The translations under genes and the position numbers were made by a program. The notes under the pieces were generated by a model, which ran no database searches, was not told the origin of the DNA, and was given only the letters and a program-made list of their open reading frames with translations. Shown one piece after another: positions 38,206 through 47,113 of a stretch of DNA of 64,000 bases (position 1 is the first letter of the stretch; every line of letters begins with the position of its first letter). Source of the stretch: Candidatus Methanomethylophilus sp. 1R26 (lineage in GTDB: Archaea > Thermoplasmatota > Thermoplasmata > Methanomassiliicoccales > Methanomethylophilaceae); the NCBI RefSeq assembly GCF_001481295.1, contig NZ_LOPS01000049.1:1-64000 (forward strand), in the 5' to 3' direction.

Positions 38206-39948
38206 TCAGTGCCTCAGGGACCTCAGGTCGCCGGTGAAGCGGTAGGGGACGTACCCCATCTTCATCAGGACCGGGGGGACCTGGACTGCGGCGCGGGGAG
38301 CCTCCCTGGGCTGGGGCTTCATCCTGATCTTGAACCTGCGGTCATAGCCCTCGAGGCCGTCCTCGGGGAGCTCCGAGTCATCGTCGGAGGTGCAGTCCAT
38401 GGAGAGGATCTCGTCGCTGAGCATGTCGCCCCTGGCCGTGAACAGCAGGTCGCGGTCGAGGTCGACGATCTCGGTGACGGTCCTGGTCCTGACGCCGGAC
38501 ACGGTGCCGGTCATCCTGGTCTCGGCGACATTGAGCGGCGAGGAGGGGACGATGTAGTCTATGTCCTCTCCGGCCGCGATGCCTTCGGAGGACGGCTCCG
38601 GGAAGGGCTGGCGCTCGGACGCCTCCGCCTCGAGCTCCTCGAGGGTCTTCTTGGGCAGCCTGGGAACGGCCACCACGGTGCTGGTGACCGGCGCGGATGC
38701 GGAAGGAGCGGGCAGGACAGGCACCTCGGCCGCCGCGGCGATGGCAGGCGCGGAGGCTGCAGGCGCACCGAGGGCCTCGACGGAGACCGCGGCAGGAAGT
38801 GCCAGCATGCCGGTCTCCGGGATCCTGTACGGATGTGCGGGCTGCTCCGGCTCGGAAGGCGCCTCAGCGGCGGCGGGGACCTCTGCTGCGGGAACCGCCT
38901 CAGCGGCCTCGCTGAGGAGGGCCGCGTCTACGCTGCTCTCCTCGTACTCAGACTGCTCGGCCGCGATGGCCTCGGGGCGGACGAAGGCGCTTGCCTCTTC
39001 GATCGCGGCATGGAGGGCCTCTGCGTCGGTGCTTGCGATGGCCAGCTGGAACATGATGTCGTCAGTGCTGATCTCGGGCTCGGCAGAGTCCTCTGCAGGT
39101 GCCTCGGGGACCTCCGCTGCAGGCTCGGCGGGAACGGATACCTCAGCAATCTCAGGGACCTCCGCCTCGGGAACAGCGGCAGCCTCGGCAGGAGCTTCCG
39201 ATGCTGCTGCCGCAGGAACGGCGGGGGCCTCCTCGGTCAGGTCGGAGACACTGACAGCCGCTGGAACCTCGGGAATCTCTGTGACGGGAGCCGCCTCAGG
39301 CTCTGCAGGCACCTCCTCGATGACGGCGACAGGGGCCTCGGGAACCTCTGCGGAAACCTCGGCAGCGGGCGCTTCCTCGGTCAGATCGGAAACAACGGCA
39401 GCGACAGGGACCTCCGGGACCTCCGCTGCAGGGGCTGCCTCGGCGGGCGCGGTCTTCCCTATGTCCATGAGACCGTCGGGGACAGCATCATCGCTGTACT
39501 GGTTGATCGGCTCGCCTGTGATGACCTCGGTCTTGGTATAATCGACGCGCTTGTACTCGGGCCTCTTCCTCTGGAACATAAAGGGCATGTCCTCATCGGT
39601 CTCGGCGGCGGGGGCCTCGGTGGTCTCGAAGCCCTTCATCTGGTCGTCGTAGACCGGCCTGTACACGGGCGTGTACTCCGGTGTTCCGCCGAAGTCCGCG
39701 TCCTCGGACTGCTTCCTGATGTAGACGGGCGAGCCGTTCCCGTCCTTCCCCTCATAGCCTGCTCCGAGCCCGCGGGCCGAAGGAGACGATATGCGGGCCG
39801 TGCGCTGAGAGCTGAAGTCCCTGGGCTCGAGCTCCTCGTCCTCGTTCTCGACGGAGAGCCTGATGCGCCGCCCCAGAGTCTTAAGCTTGCCGGCTATCTT
39901 CGAAAAAACAGCGCTGACGCTGTCCGCTAATGCATTTCCCGAGTGCAT
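38206..39948 (-). CDS. Pro/Ala/Glu/Val-rich, largely disordered protein
   Basis: About 580 residues. A basic N-terminal helix (SVSAVFSKIAGKLKTLGRRI) precedes roughly 130 residues of Tyr/Pro-rich sequence (GGTPEYTPVYRPVYDDQ). A long PAE-rich region follows with imperfect repeats such as EVPEVPVAAVVSDLTEEAPA and EIPEVPAAVSVSDLTEEAPA. A more ordered C-terminus (TVTEIVDLDRDLLFTARG ... RFKIRMKPQ) ends it. No signal peptide or membrane span, so probably cytoplasmic. Start 39948 is preferred over 40005, because a TATA box (39982-39990) lies between them. Function unknown. Confidence 0.6.
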   Translation of the reverse strand: MHSGNALADSVSAVFSKIAGKLKTLGRRIRLSVENEDEELEPRDFSSQRTARISSPSARGLGAGYEGKDGNGSPVYIRKQSEDADFGGTPEYTPVYRPVYDDQMKGFETTEAPAAETDEDMPFMFQRKRPEYKRVDYTKTEVITGEPINQYSDDAVPDGLMDIGKTAPAEAAPAAEVPEVPVAAVVSDLTEEAPAAEVSAEVPEAPVAVIEEVPAEPEAAPVTEIPEVPAAVSVSDLTEEAPAVPAAAASEAPAEAAAVPEAEVPEIAEVSVPAEPAAEVPEAPAEDSAEPEISTDDIMFQLAIASTDAEALHAAIEEASAFVRPEAIAAEQSEYEESSVDAALLSEAAEAVPAAEVPAAAEAPSEPEQPAHPYRIPETGMLALPAAVSVEALGAPAASAPAIAAAAEVPVLPAPSASAPVTSTVVAVPRLPKKTLEELEAEASERQPFPEPSSEGIAAGEDIDYIVPSSPLNVAETRMTGTVSGVRTRTVTEIVDLDRDLLFTARGDMLSDEILSMDCTSDDDSELPEDGLEGYDRRFKIRMKPQPREAPRAAVQVPPVLMKMGYVPYRFTGDLRSLRH

Positions 39949-39981
39949 TTGAATCCATCCGCCAACTCTATCGGAAAGTCG

Positions 39982-39990
39982 ATATTTAAT
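39982..39990 (-). promoter_or_regulatory. TATA box of the Pro/Ala/Glu-rich protein gene
   Basis: The minus strand reads ATTAAATAT about 35 bases upstream of ATG 39948. Confidence 0.5.
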
Positions 39991-40086
39991 AGATTCTCCG
40001 AGCATGTGCCGGACGGAGCGCGACGGCCGCGCGGACGGGAAGCCATCGCTTGTGAAAAATTGACATCTGGCTATGTTCTCGGAGGG

Positions 40087-40470
40087 TCACCCGCTCACGA
40101 ATCTGACGTAGTCCGCCTTCCCTGTGCGCTCTATCTCCCGGAGCATCTCCTTGAGGTCCTCGGCGTCGCAGGAGATCACCATCACCTCGAGGCATTTCTT
40201 ATTCTTCAGGTGGGAGTGGAGCTGCGTCTTGATAGCGTCCTGGTGCTTCGCCTGGATTATGCTCATCCACGGGTCCGAATGGTCGCGGCGGATGGTGATG
40301 AGGACGCCCTCCGTCAGGCCTTCCAGGTTCTCCATGTCGTCCATCTTCTCTATCTCGGAGGCGATGGCCGCGCGGACCGCTTCCGAACGCCCGCTGAATC
40401 CGAATGTATCCTGTATCTTGTCCAATTCAGCAATGTTCTCCTCGCTGAGGGAGACGCTCACGATCGCCAT
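40087..40470 (-). CDS. nikR: NikR nickel-responsive transcriptional regulator
   Basis: 127 residues: N-terminal ribbon-helix-helix (VSVSLSEENIAELDKIQ ... SGRSEAVRAAI) and a C-terminal ACT-like nickel-binding domain. All four ligands of the high-affinity Ni site can be matched: His in QAKHQDAI, His-x-His in QLHSHLK, and Cys in NKKCLEVMV. The start at 40470 (MAIVSVSLSEEN) is chosen over 40509. Divergent from a ZIP-family transporter, with a 128-base intergenic region carrying regular repeats, so it probably controls its own gene and the transporter. Confidence 0.88.
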   Translation of the reverse strand: MAIVSVSLSEENIAELDKIQDTFGFSGRSEAVRAAIASEIEKMDDMENLEGLTEGVLITIRRDHSDPWMSIIQAKHQDAIKTQLHSHLKNKKCLEVMVISCDAEDLKEMLREIERTGKADYVRFVSG

Positions 40471-40492
40471 GGCTGCGCTACGCAGATGTAAG

Positions 40493-40578
40493 TTATTAAG
40501 AGGTTGCAATGCAGTTAATAAGAAAGATACTTCACGGAAGCGATTGTTAATAATAAGCCAATCATCTTTTAATAATAA
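40493..40578. promoter_or_regulatory. Candidate NikR operator with four AT-rich elements, two pairs spaced 22 bp
   Basis: TTATTAA (40493) and TTAATAA (40515) form an inverted repeat with 15 bases between arms, an arrangement like NikR half-sites. TTAATAATAA occurs again at 40547 and 40569, also 22 bases apart. The last copy probably also serves as TATA box for the transporter, whose ATG is at 40599. Confidence 0.5.
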
Positions 40579-40598
40579 AATCGGAGAATGGGCGGAAC

Positions 40599-41380
40599 AT
40601 GGACAACGACACTGCGATCATCGTGTTCGCATTGGTCATATTCGCGATCACCCTGGCGGCCGCGAGGATCCCTTTCATAATCGGAAGGGAGAAGCACAGG
40701 GACCTGCACCGCTTGATAACATTCAGCGCGGGCGTGATGGTCGGAGTGCTGTTCCTCATGCTGCTCCCGGAAGCCCTCGAGAGGAGCTGGGACAACGGCG
40801 TCTCCGAGGACACCATGGCCATCGCCATGCTCTGCGGGTTCCTCCTGCTGTTCGCGGCGGACTTCCTGGTGAAGAAATACCTGATGAAGGAGGATGCCTG
40901 CGAGGAGACCGAGCATGACATCACATCGCTCTCGGCCTTCATCGGCCTCGCGATCCACTCCTTCTTCGACGGCCTTGCCCTGGCGGCGGCGTTCATCGCC
41001 GGCGAGGATGTCGGCATCATGGTGCTCATCGCCCTGTGCCTCCACAAGTCCGTGGTGGTGTTCTCCCTGTCCTCCACCATGCTCATGTCCCACGGCCACG
41101 GCCGCGCCTGGGCCTACCTCGTCGTTTTCAGCGCCATATCCCCGCTGGCGGCCGTCGCGTCGTACTTCGCCATGGATACCGGCGGGCTCGATACCGCCGG
41201 CATCGCGCTGTGCTTCTCCGTCGGCATCTTCGCTTCGTGACCATGTGCGACATGATCCCGGAGGCGTTCAGGCATGAGAAGAGGGACAACGCCCAGCTCC
41301 TGATCTTCCTGGTCGGGATCGCCGTCTGCTTCGCCGTCGCCCTGCTCAGCAAATCGCTGATGGGCGATGTCGACATCTGA
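40599..41380 (+). CDS. ZIP-family divalent metal transporter (one frameshift)
   Basis: Zinc/iron-permease family membrane protein of about 260 residues with eight expected helices. The metal-binding helix motif HSFFDGLALAAAF, the second HKSVVVFSLSS and the late MIPEAF are all present. The frame breaks near 41236 (missing base), joining GIFA to VTMCDMIPEAF and continuing to 41380. A hydrophilic loop has EDACEETEHD. Adjacency to nikR suggests nickel or cobalt may be a substrate, although most ZIP proteins carry Zn, Fe or Mn. Confidence 0.9.
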
Positions 41381-41390
41381 ACGGAAGAAA

Positions 41391-41404
41391 GGGGCTCAGG
41401 CCCC
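41391..41404. terminator. Hairpin between convergent ZIP and cbiA genes
   Basis: GGGGC-4-GCCCC inverted repeat at the point where the ZIP gene and cbiA converge. It overlaps the cbiA stop region. Confidence 0.4.
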
Positions 41405-42783
41405 TCTCCCGCTGTCTTCTTCTATACGCCGTTCGTCCGGCCGGGCCTTCTTCACGGACCCCCACGCCTCGCATCTTCTCAGGAAGCGGTAGGGGACCTC
41501 GGGATTGGAATAATAATAGAGATGGGGGAACCCGACCGATATGTTCCCCTCCTCATGGCCGCAGTCGTAGACCTTGCCGGACGTTTTCACGCCCTTCCAC
41601 GAGCTGCCGCAGTTGGAACTGTCCCAGTAATGGAACTCATGGCCTTTGACCCCGCCGGCGATGATGGAGTCCGGATCGTCCGATGTGAGGGTGACGTAGC
41701 CGAACCTCTTCAGATGCCCCGTGTTCCTCACCTCGCCCTTCACGATGCCGGCCATCGGCCACACCTTCCCGTCGCGTCCTCCATCCTCTCGTGGAGGTAC
41801 ATGAAGCCGCCGCACTCGGCGAGGACCGGCATCCCGGCTCCGATCTTCCTGCGCATGTCCTCCAGCATGGAGGTGTTGCCGCTGAGCTCGGCGCCGTGCA
41901 GCTCCGGATACCCTCCGGAGAGGATTATGCCCTCCGCCCCGTCCGGGATGCGGGCGTCCCTCATGGGCGAGAAGGGGACGATCTCGGCCCCGCACTCCTG
42001 CAGGAGCAGGATGTTGTCGGCATAGGTGAAGCAGAACGCCTCGTCGGAGGCCAGGCCGATCCTCACCGGCCTGTCCAGCTTCCCGTGGGCGGGGGCTTCG
42101 CCGTCGATCTCCGGCGCGGTCCCGGCGATCTCGATGATCCTCCCGATGTCCAGGGACTCCTCGAGGATAGCGGCCAGCCTGTTCAGGCCGTCCCTGAGCT
42201 CCTCCACCTCGTCCGGGAGGACCAGGCCCAGGTGCCGGCTGCTGAGCACCATATCTTTCAATCTGGGTATGTACCCGATGACCTCCACTCCAGCCTCCTT
42301 CTCGATGACCGGCTTCAGCGCGGCGTAGGTCTGGGCGCTGACGTTGTTCAGTATGCATCCTTTGATGAGGTTGCTCCTGAATTCCTTGAACCCTTTGACC
42401 ACGGCGGCGATGGAGATTGCCGCCCCGCGGCCGTTGACCAGCAGGACCACCGGGGTCTGGGTCTTCTCGGATATCTCGTAGGACGAGCCGATCACGGAGT
42501 CCGTCGACCTGCCGTCGTAGAACCCCATGACCGCCTCGATGACAGAGATGTCCGTCCCTTCGGACCCGCGCACGAACAGGTAGCGGAGCGTCCCGTCATC
42601 GGTGAAGAAGCTGTCGAGGTTCCTGGACTTGGTCCCGATGACCTTCTCATGGAACATCGGGTCGATGTAATCGGGCCCGCACTTGAACGACGAGACCTTC
42701 ATCTTCCGGTTGACCAGCGCCTGCAGGATCCCGCAGACGGCGGTGGTCTTCCCGCTCCCGGACGAGGGGGCGGCGATCATCAC
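41396..42783 (-). CDS. cbiA: Cobyrinic acid a,c-diamide synthase (one frameshift)
   Basis: Amidates carboxylates a and c of cobyrinic acid using glutamine and ATP. The ATP-binding N-terminus is IAAPSSGSGKTTAVCGILQ. The central domain is followed by a triad glutaminase with the nucleophile in LAECGGFMYLHERME and a catalytic His region KGHEFHYWD. The frame shifts near 41777; joining gives MED-G-DGKVWPMAGIVKGEV. Start is GTG 42783 or ATG 42780. It lies 14 bases after the CbiJET gene. Last gene of the cbi operon. Confidence 0.92.
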
Positions 42784-42797
42784 GCGGGGACGGACGC

Positions 42798-44771
42798 TCA
42801 GTTCGCGCGCCCCCTGAAGACCGCGATGTACACGGGGTTCTGAGCTGTCATGAGGTTATAGCGGCCGAGGTGCCTAGAGCCCGCGGCGTTGATGCAGACT
42901 ATCTCCTCCTGGTCGGCCGCGCATGCCTTGGGTATCTCCAGGATCTCGGAGAGGGTCTCGAGGGTGACGGCATTGACCGCGATCCGGCAGGACGGGTTCT
43001 TGGCCAGGATGCAGGAGACGATCTCCTTCAGGTTCCCGGACGACCCGCCGATGAACGCGTGGGTGGGGGCCGGGAGGCCTTCCAGGGCCTCGGGGGCGAA
43101 CCCTTCGACGATCTCGACGTTGGGCGCTCCCAGCTTCTTCCGGTTGGCATCGATGAGCTCCGCCGCCGCTTCCTCCTTCTCCACCGCATAGACCCTGCCG
43201 CGGTAGGCCGCCAGGGCCATCTCGACCGATACGGAGCCGGTGCCCGCCCCCACATCGTAGACGACGGAATCCGGAGACAGCCTCAGCTTGGCCACGGACA
43301 GCGCCCTGACCTCGGATTTGGTCATGGGGGCGTCGCCCCTGGTGAACTCCGAATCGGGGAGGCCGATAGGGTCCCTGGTGTCGGGCTTGGGATTGAACAC
43401 CAGCGCGCAGCACAGGCTCCCCAGCTCAGCTTTCATGATGTCGGCGGGACGGCCGCTCACGAACATCTCCTCCGGGTATCCGAGGTCGCAGCCGACATCG
43501 ACCGATACGTGCTCCAGCCCGTAATCGATCAGCTGCCTGCAGACCTCCCTGGTCCCCTCGGCGCCGTTCAGTATCAGGAAGGAGACGGCATGGGTCCTGA
43601 CCTCTCCGGCCGCGTTCGCGTCCCTGCCGTGGGCGCTGACCAGGTTCACGTCCTGCCACGGGATGCCCGCGCGGGCGCACATGTACTGCACGGACGAGAT
43701 GCCGCAGTGGGCCTCGGTCTCGAACTCCTCCGGGTCCGCCTGCTCGATCATCTGCCGGGCGGCGCTGTAGAACCCGACGTCCCCGGAGCACAGCAGGGCC
43801 GTCTTCCTGTACTCGGGATGGTCCTTCAGATATGCCAGTATCTTCGGGGCGGCGTATTCCTCGAGCTTCGGCTTGCCTTCGGCCTCCGGTATGGCCAGCA
43901 TGCGCCCGGCCCCGACGACGAGGTCGCTGGAGCGGACGGCCTCGGCCGCGGCGGAGGTCAGGCCGGTCCCGGGGCCCACGCCGATGCCGACGACGGCGAT
44001 GCGGCGCTTGGGCATCCGCAGCGTGACTCCGAGCTTCTCCTCCAGGATGCGGACGGTCTCCGCGAAGCCCTGCCCCGGCTGCTCCGGGGGCCTGCCGACG
44101 AGGACGACCCTGGCCCCCGCGCGGGAGGCGGCGCGCATCTTCTCGCCGAAGCCGCCGGGGGCGCCGGAGTCCTTGGTCACCAGCCATTTGGCCCCGGTCT
44201 GCAGTAGCATACCGTAGTCGAGCTCCTCGCAGAACGGGCCCTGCATCAGGAAGATGTTCTTCCCCTCGAACCCCAGGGCCGCGCACTCCTCGGCCACCTT
44301 GGGGAGCGAGAGGACGCGGGCGAACACCCTGTTCCGGTAATCGGGTATGGCCGTGTACTCGGCAAGCTCCTTGGAACCGGTCGTGGCGAGGATGTTTCCC
44401 TCCTTATCCTTCAGGTACTCGGCGGCCTCCTTCACCGACCCCACGATGACGGCGTCCCCGGTATCGGACCCGGGGCGGACCAGCCTTATGTAGTCGGCGC
44501 CCGCCTCCGCGCAGGCCTCCTTCACATGCGCGGATATCCTCGAGGCATACGGGTGGGTGGCATCCACCACCACGGGGTACTCCTTCATCAGAGCGAGCAT
44601 CTCATCATGTGCCAGAGGGTGCGCGGAGACTTCGATCCCCTCCGCCTTCCGGACGGATGTCCTGCCGTATTCGGTGGCCACGCAGGCATGCACCTTCACG
44701 CCCGCTGCGGCCAGAACCTCTGCTATGTCCCCGCCCTCGGTGGTGCCTGCGAAGACCAGTGCCTTTGCCAT
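42798..44771 (-). CDS. cbiJET: CbiJ-CbiE-CbiT fusion: precorrin-6A reductase + cobalt-precorrin-7 C5-methyltransferase + C15-methyltransferase/decarboxylase
   Basis: 657 residues with three corrin-ring enzymes in one chain. Residues about 1-255 are CbiJ/CobK (MAKALVFAGTTEGGDIAE; VVVDATHPYASRIS). Residues about 256-460 are CbiE, a SUMT-fold methyltransferase (IAVVGIGVGPGTGLTSAA). Residues about 470-657 are CbiT, a Rossmann SAM methyltransferase with decarboxylase activity (VYDVGAGTGSVSVEMAL). The order follows consecutive pathway steps. CbiE-CbiT fusions (CobL) are well known; addition of CbiJ is unusual. No frameshift in nearly 2 kb, so the fusion looks genuine. It starts 24 bases after cbiG. 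Confidence 0.93.
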   Translation of the reverse strand: MAKALVFAGTTEGGDIAEVLAAAGVKVHACVATEYGRTSVRKAEGIEVSAHPLAHDEMLALMKEYPVVVDATHPYASRISAHVKEACAEAGADYIRLVRPGSDTGDAVIVGSVKEAAEYLKDKEGNILATTGSKELAEYTAIPDYRNRVFARVLSLPKVAEECAALGFEGKNIFLMQGPFCEELDYGMLLQTGAKWLVTKDSGAPGGFGEKMRAASRAGARVVLVGRPPEQPGQGFAETVRILEEKLGVTLRMPKRRIAVVGIGVGPGTGLTSAAAEAVRSSDLVVGAGRMLAIPEAEGKPKLEEYAAPKILAYLKDHPEYRKTALLCSGDVGFYSAARQMIEQADPEEFETEAHCGISSVQYMCARAGIPWQDVNLVSAHGRDANAAGEVRTHAVSFLILNGAEGTREVCRQLIDYGLEHVSVDVGCDLGYPEEMFVSGRPADIMKAELGSLCCALVFNPKPDTRDPIGLPDSEFTRGDAPMTKSEVRALSVAKLRLSPDSVVYDVGAGTGSVSVEMALAAYRGRVYAVEKEEAAAELIDANRKKLGAPNVEIVEGFAPEALEGLPAPTHAFIGGSSGNLKEIVSCILAKNPSCRIAVNAVTLETLSEILEIPKACAADQEEIVCINAAGSRHLGRYNLMTAQNPVYIAVFRGRAN

Positions 44772-44794
44772 GCCCCGGCATATGGGCTATCCCG

Positions 44795-45882
44795 TTAATA
44801 GGATAACGCGCGGAATGCTGGGTTGGATTGATTCTGCGGCCCCTGTCGGCGCTTCCCGAAGGACGGGGAGATCTCCTTTTCGGCAACGGCGACGGTGACC
44901 CCGTTGCCCGCCTGCTTCCGCAGGAGGAGCTTCCCGCCTCCGGCGAGCCTAACCGCCGACCTCTCGCAGACGCAGTCCACCCCGATGACCGATCTGACGA
45001 ACCCGGAGGACGAGAACTCCCCCGGGACCTCCTTCAGCTCCTCCGCGGTGTAGCAGACCAGGGGGAGCCCCCTCCTGGCGGCCAGGGATATCAGGCCCTC
45101 CTCGTCCTTCTTCAGATCGATGGTGGCGAACCCGCAGGCGGACTCCGGCGGGAGCCCAATCTTCGCGAAAGCCTCGGAGACCGCGGCGGCGATCGCCTCC
45201 TCCGGCGTCCCCCGGCGGCAGCCGATGCCAACGGCGCAGGTCCTCGGGACCAGCCTCAGCGTGGCCGGGAAGGGCTTCGCGGACGTGTCGTAGCCGATGT
45301 ACACGCCCACGGGCGCATCCTTCCCGCCGGAGAGCTCCGGAGGGACCGCCCCGCCGACGGGGATGTCCGATACCAGGCCGACCGGGGAGCCGGAGAGCAC
45401 CGCGGACGAGACGTCCTTGATGGCGCCGAGGTTCTGGACCGCCAGGCCGTTGGAGACCGCCCAGGCGTCGATGGATATCTTCCCGTTGATGTCGGTGGCA
45501 GTGGTCACGACCGGCACGGCTCCGATCTTCCGAGAGATCTCCAACGCGTACCCGTTGGCGCCCCCGATGTGGCCCGACAGGAGGGGCACGCAGTAATGAC
45601 CCAGCTCATCGATCCCGATGACCGCCGGGTCTAGGTCCTTCCTCTTCACGAACGGGGCGATCTCCCTGACGGCGATGCCGATCGCCCCCACGAAGACGAG
45701 GACGTCGTTCTCCGCGAACGCCTGCTCCGTCCACCTGCGCATGCTGCATTCGACCCTGGGGACCCCCAGGGTGTCCATGGACGTCTTCGCATGCACTTCG
45801 GCGGTCCTTCGGGGAACGCCGCCGCCACCTTCTTCGCGGTATCGCAGCCTTTGGTGCTGAACGCTATTATGCTCGCCTTCAT
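44795..45882 (-). CDS. cbiG: Cobalt-precorrin-5A hydrolase CbiG (one frameshift)
   Basis: Opens the delta-lactone of cobalt-precorrin-5A with loss of acetaldehyde in the oxygen-independent pathway. The N-terminus MKASIIAFSTKGCDTAKKVA is followed by VLVFVGAIGIAVREIAPF and PLLSGHIGGANGYALEIS. The C-terminal CbiG_C domain carries AVGIGCRRGTPEEAI. The first 30 residues are in another frame; one base is missing near 45797 (restores PPK-VHAKTSMDTLG). The start at 45882 overlaps the cbiD stop (ATGA). Confidence 0.92.
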
Positions 45883-47026
45883 TCCTTCGCCTCCACTTTG
45901 GCCAGGAGCTCCTTCGCGGACGGGGTCTCCCCGAGTATGCCGAACTCGGAGGAGAACACGACGGCCGCCGTCGCGATTGATCCCCTGACGCGGTGCTGCA
46001 TGTGGAACTCGATCTTGGGGATCATGATGTCCATAGTGGGCTTGATAAGGCCCTTCTCCGCGAGCGCCTCCAGGGCGTCGTCGGTCGAGATGCATCCCAT
46101 GATGCGCTTCGCCGTCTCCGCGTCCGCGCCGGCCATGACCGCGTTGGACGCGAGGATCTCCATCCTGGCGTCCGCGTTCCGGGAATGGGTGTTCATGATG
46201 CCGCCGGCGACCTTCACCAGTTTTCCCAGGTTGCCCACGAGGAGGACCCCCTCCGCGCCCATCTCGACGGCCATGTCCAGGAAGTCCCCTATGAAATTGC
46301 TGCATTCGACCGGCATATCCCCTTCCAGGCCGGGGTACGCCTTGGCGAAGTCCTTGCCGTAGTTCCCCGGCACCGTCAGCAGGTACTTCCTGCCCTGGGC
46401 CATGAAGACCTTCATCTCCGCCTTTATGGACCCGAGGAGCGCGGTCTCGCTCATGGGCTCCACGATCCCGGACGTCCCCAGGATCGATATGCCCCCGACG
46501 ATGCCCAGGCGGGGGTTGAACGTCTTCTTCGCTATGGCCTCCCCTTCCGGCACGTTTATGACCGCCCTCAGCCCGCCGCTGTAGCCGGCATCGGCCGCGG
46601 CCTTCCTGAGCGCATCCTCGATCATCTGCCTCGGCACATGATTGATGGCCGCGTTCCCCTCGGGCTGGTCAAGCCCCCTGCGGGTGACACGCCCGACCCC
46701 CTTTCCACCGTCGACCTCGAAACCCTCCGGGATGCGGGAGACTCGGCGCAGATCTCCGCCCCGTTGGTGTCGTCGGCGTCATCGCCCCCGTCCTTGCGGA
46801 CGGATGCACGCGCGCAGCCCGGGGCCGTCTCCGCCGATACTACTTCGACGGTCACGTCTATGCCCTTCGGCGTCGATATGCGCATGTAGGGCGGGGCGTC
46901 ACCCGTGAGGAGGAGGCGTGCGGCAGCGCCCGCCGCCGCAGCGGCCGATGTCCCGGTCGTGTAGCCCCTTCTGAGCTTCCTGCCCTCCACGTATACGAAC
47001 GCCTGATCCTCGCCGATAGGTTCCAT
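45879..47026 (-). CDS. cbiD: Cobalt-precorrin-5B C1-methyltransferase CbiD (one frameshift)
   Basis: SAM-dependent C1 methylation in anaerobic corrin ring synthesis. The N-terminal signature KLRRGYTTGTSAAAAAGAAA is unmistakable. Later segments include GISILGTSGIVEPMSE, LLTVPGNYGKDFA and VLLVGNLGKLVKVAGGIMNT. One base is missing near 46745, after which the frame reads RVSRIPEGFEVDGGKGVGRV and continues to 45879. Repaired length is about 383 residues. First gene of cbiD-cbiG-cbiJET-cbiA; the spacer 47027-47113 contains an AT-rich TATA-like stretch at about 47060-47075. Confidence 0.93.
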
Positions 47027-47113
47027 TGATGGCCTCTGCAGAGGGTATCGGTCCGGCTCATTAATCTTATTCGCAGACCGCCGATTGTTGGATTGATTCA
47101 GTGTCCGTCGGAG

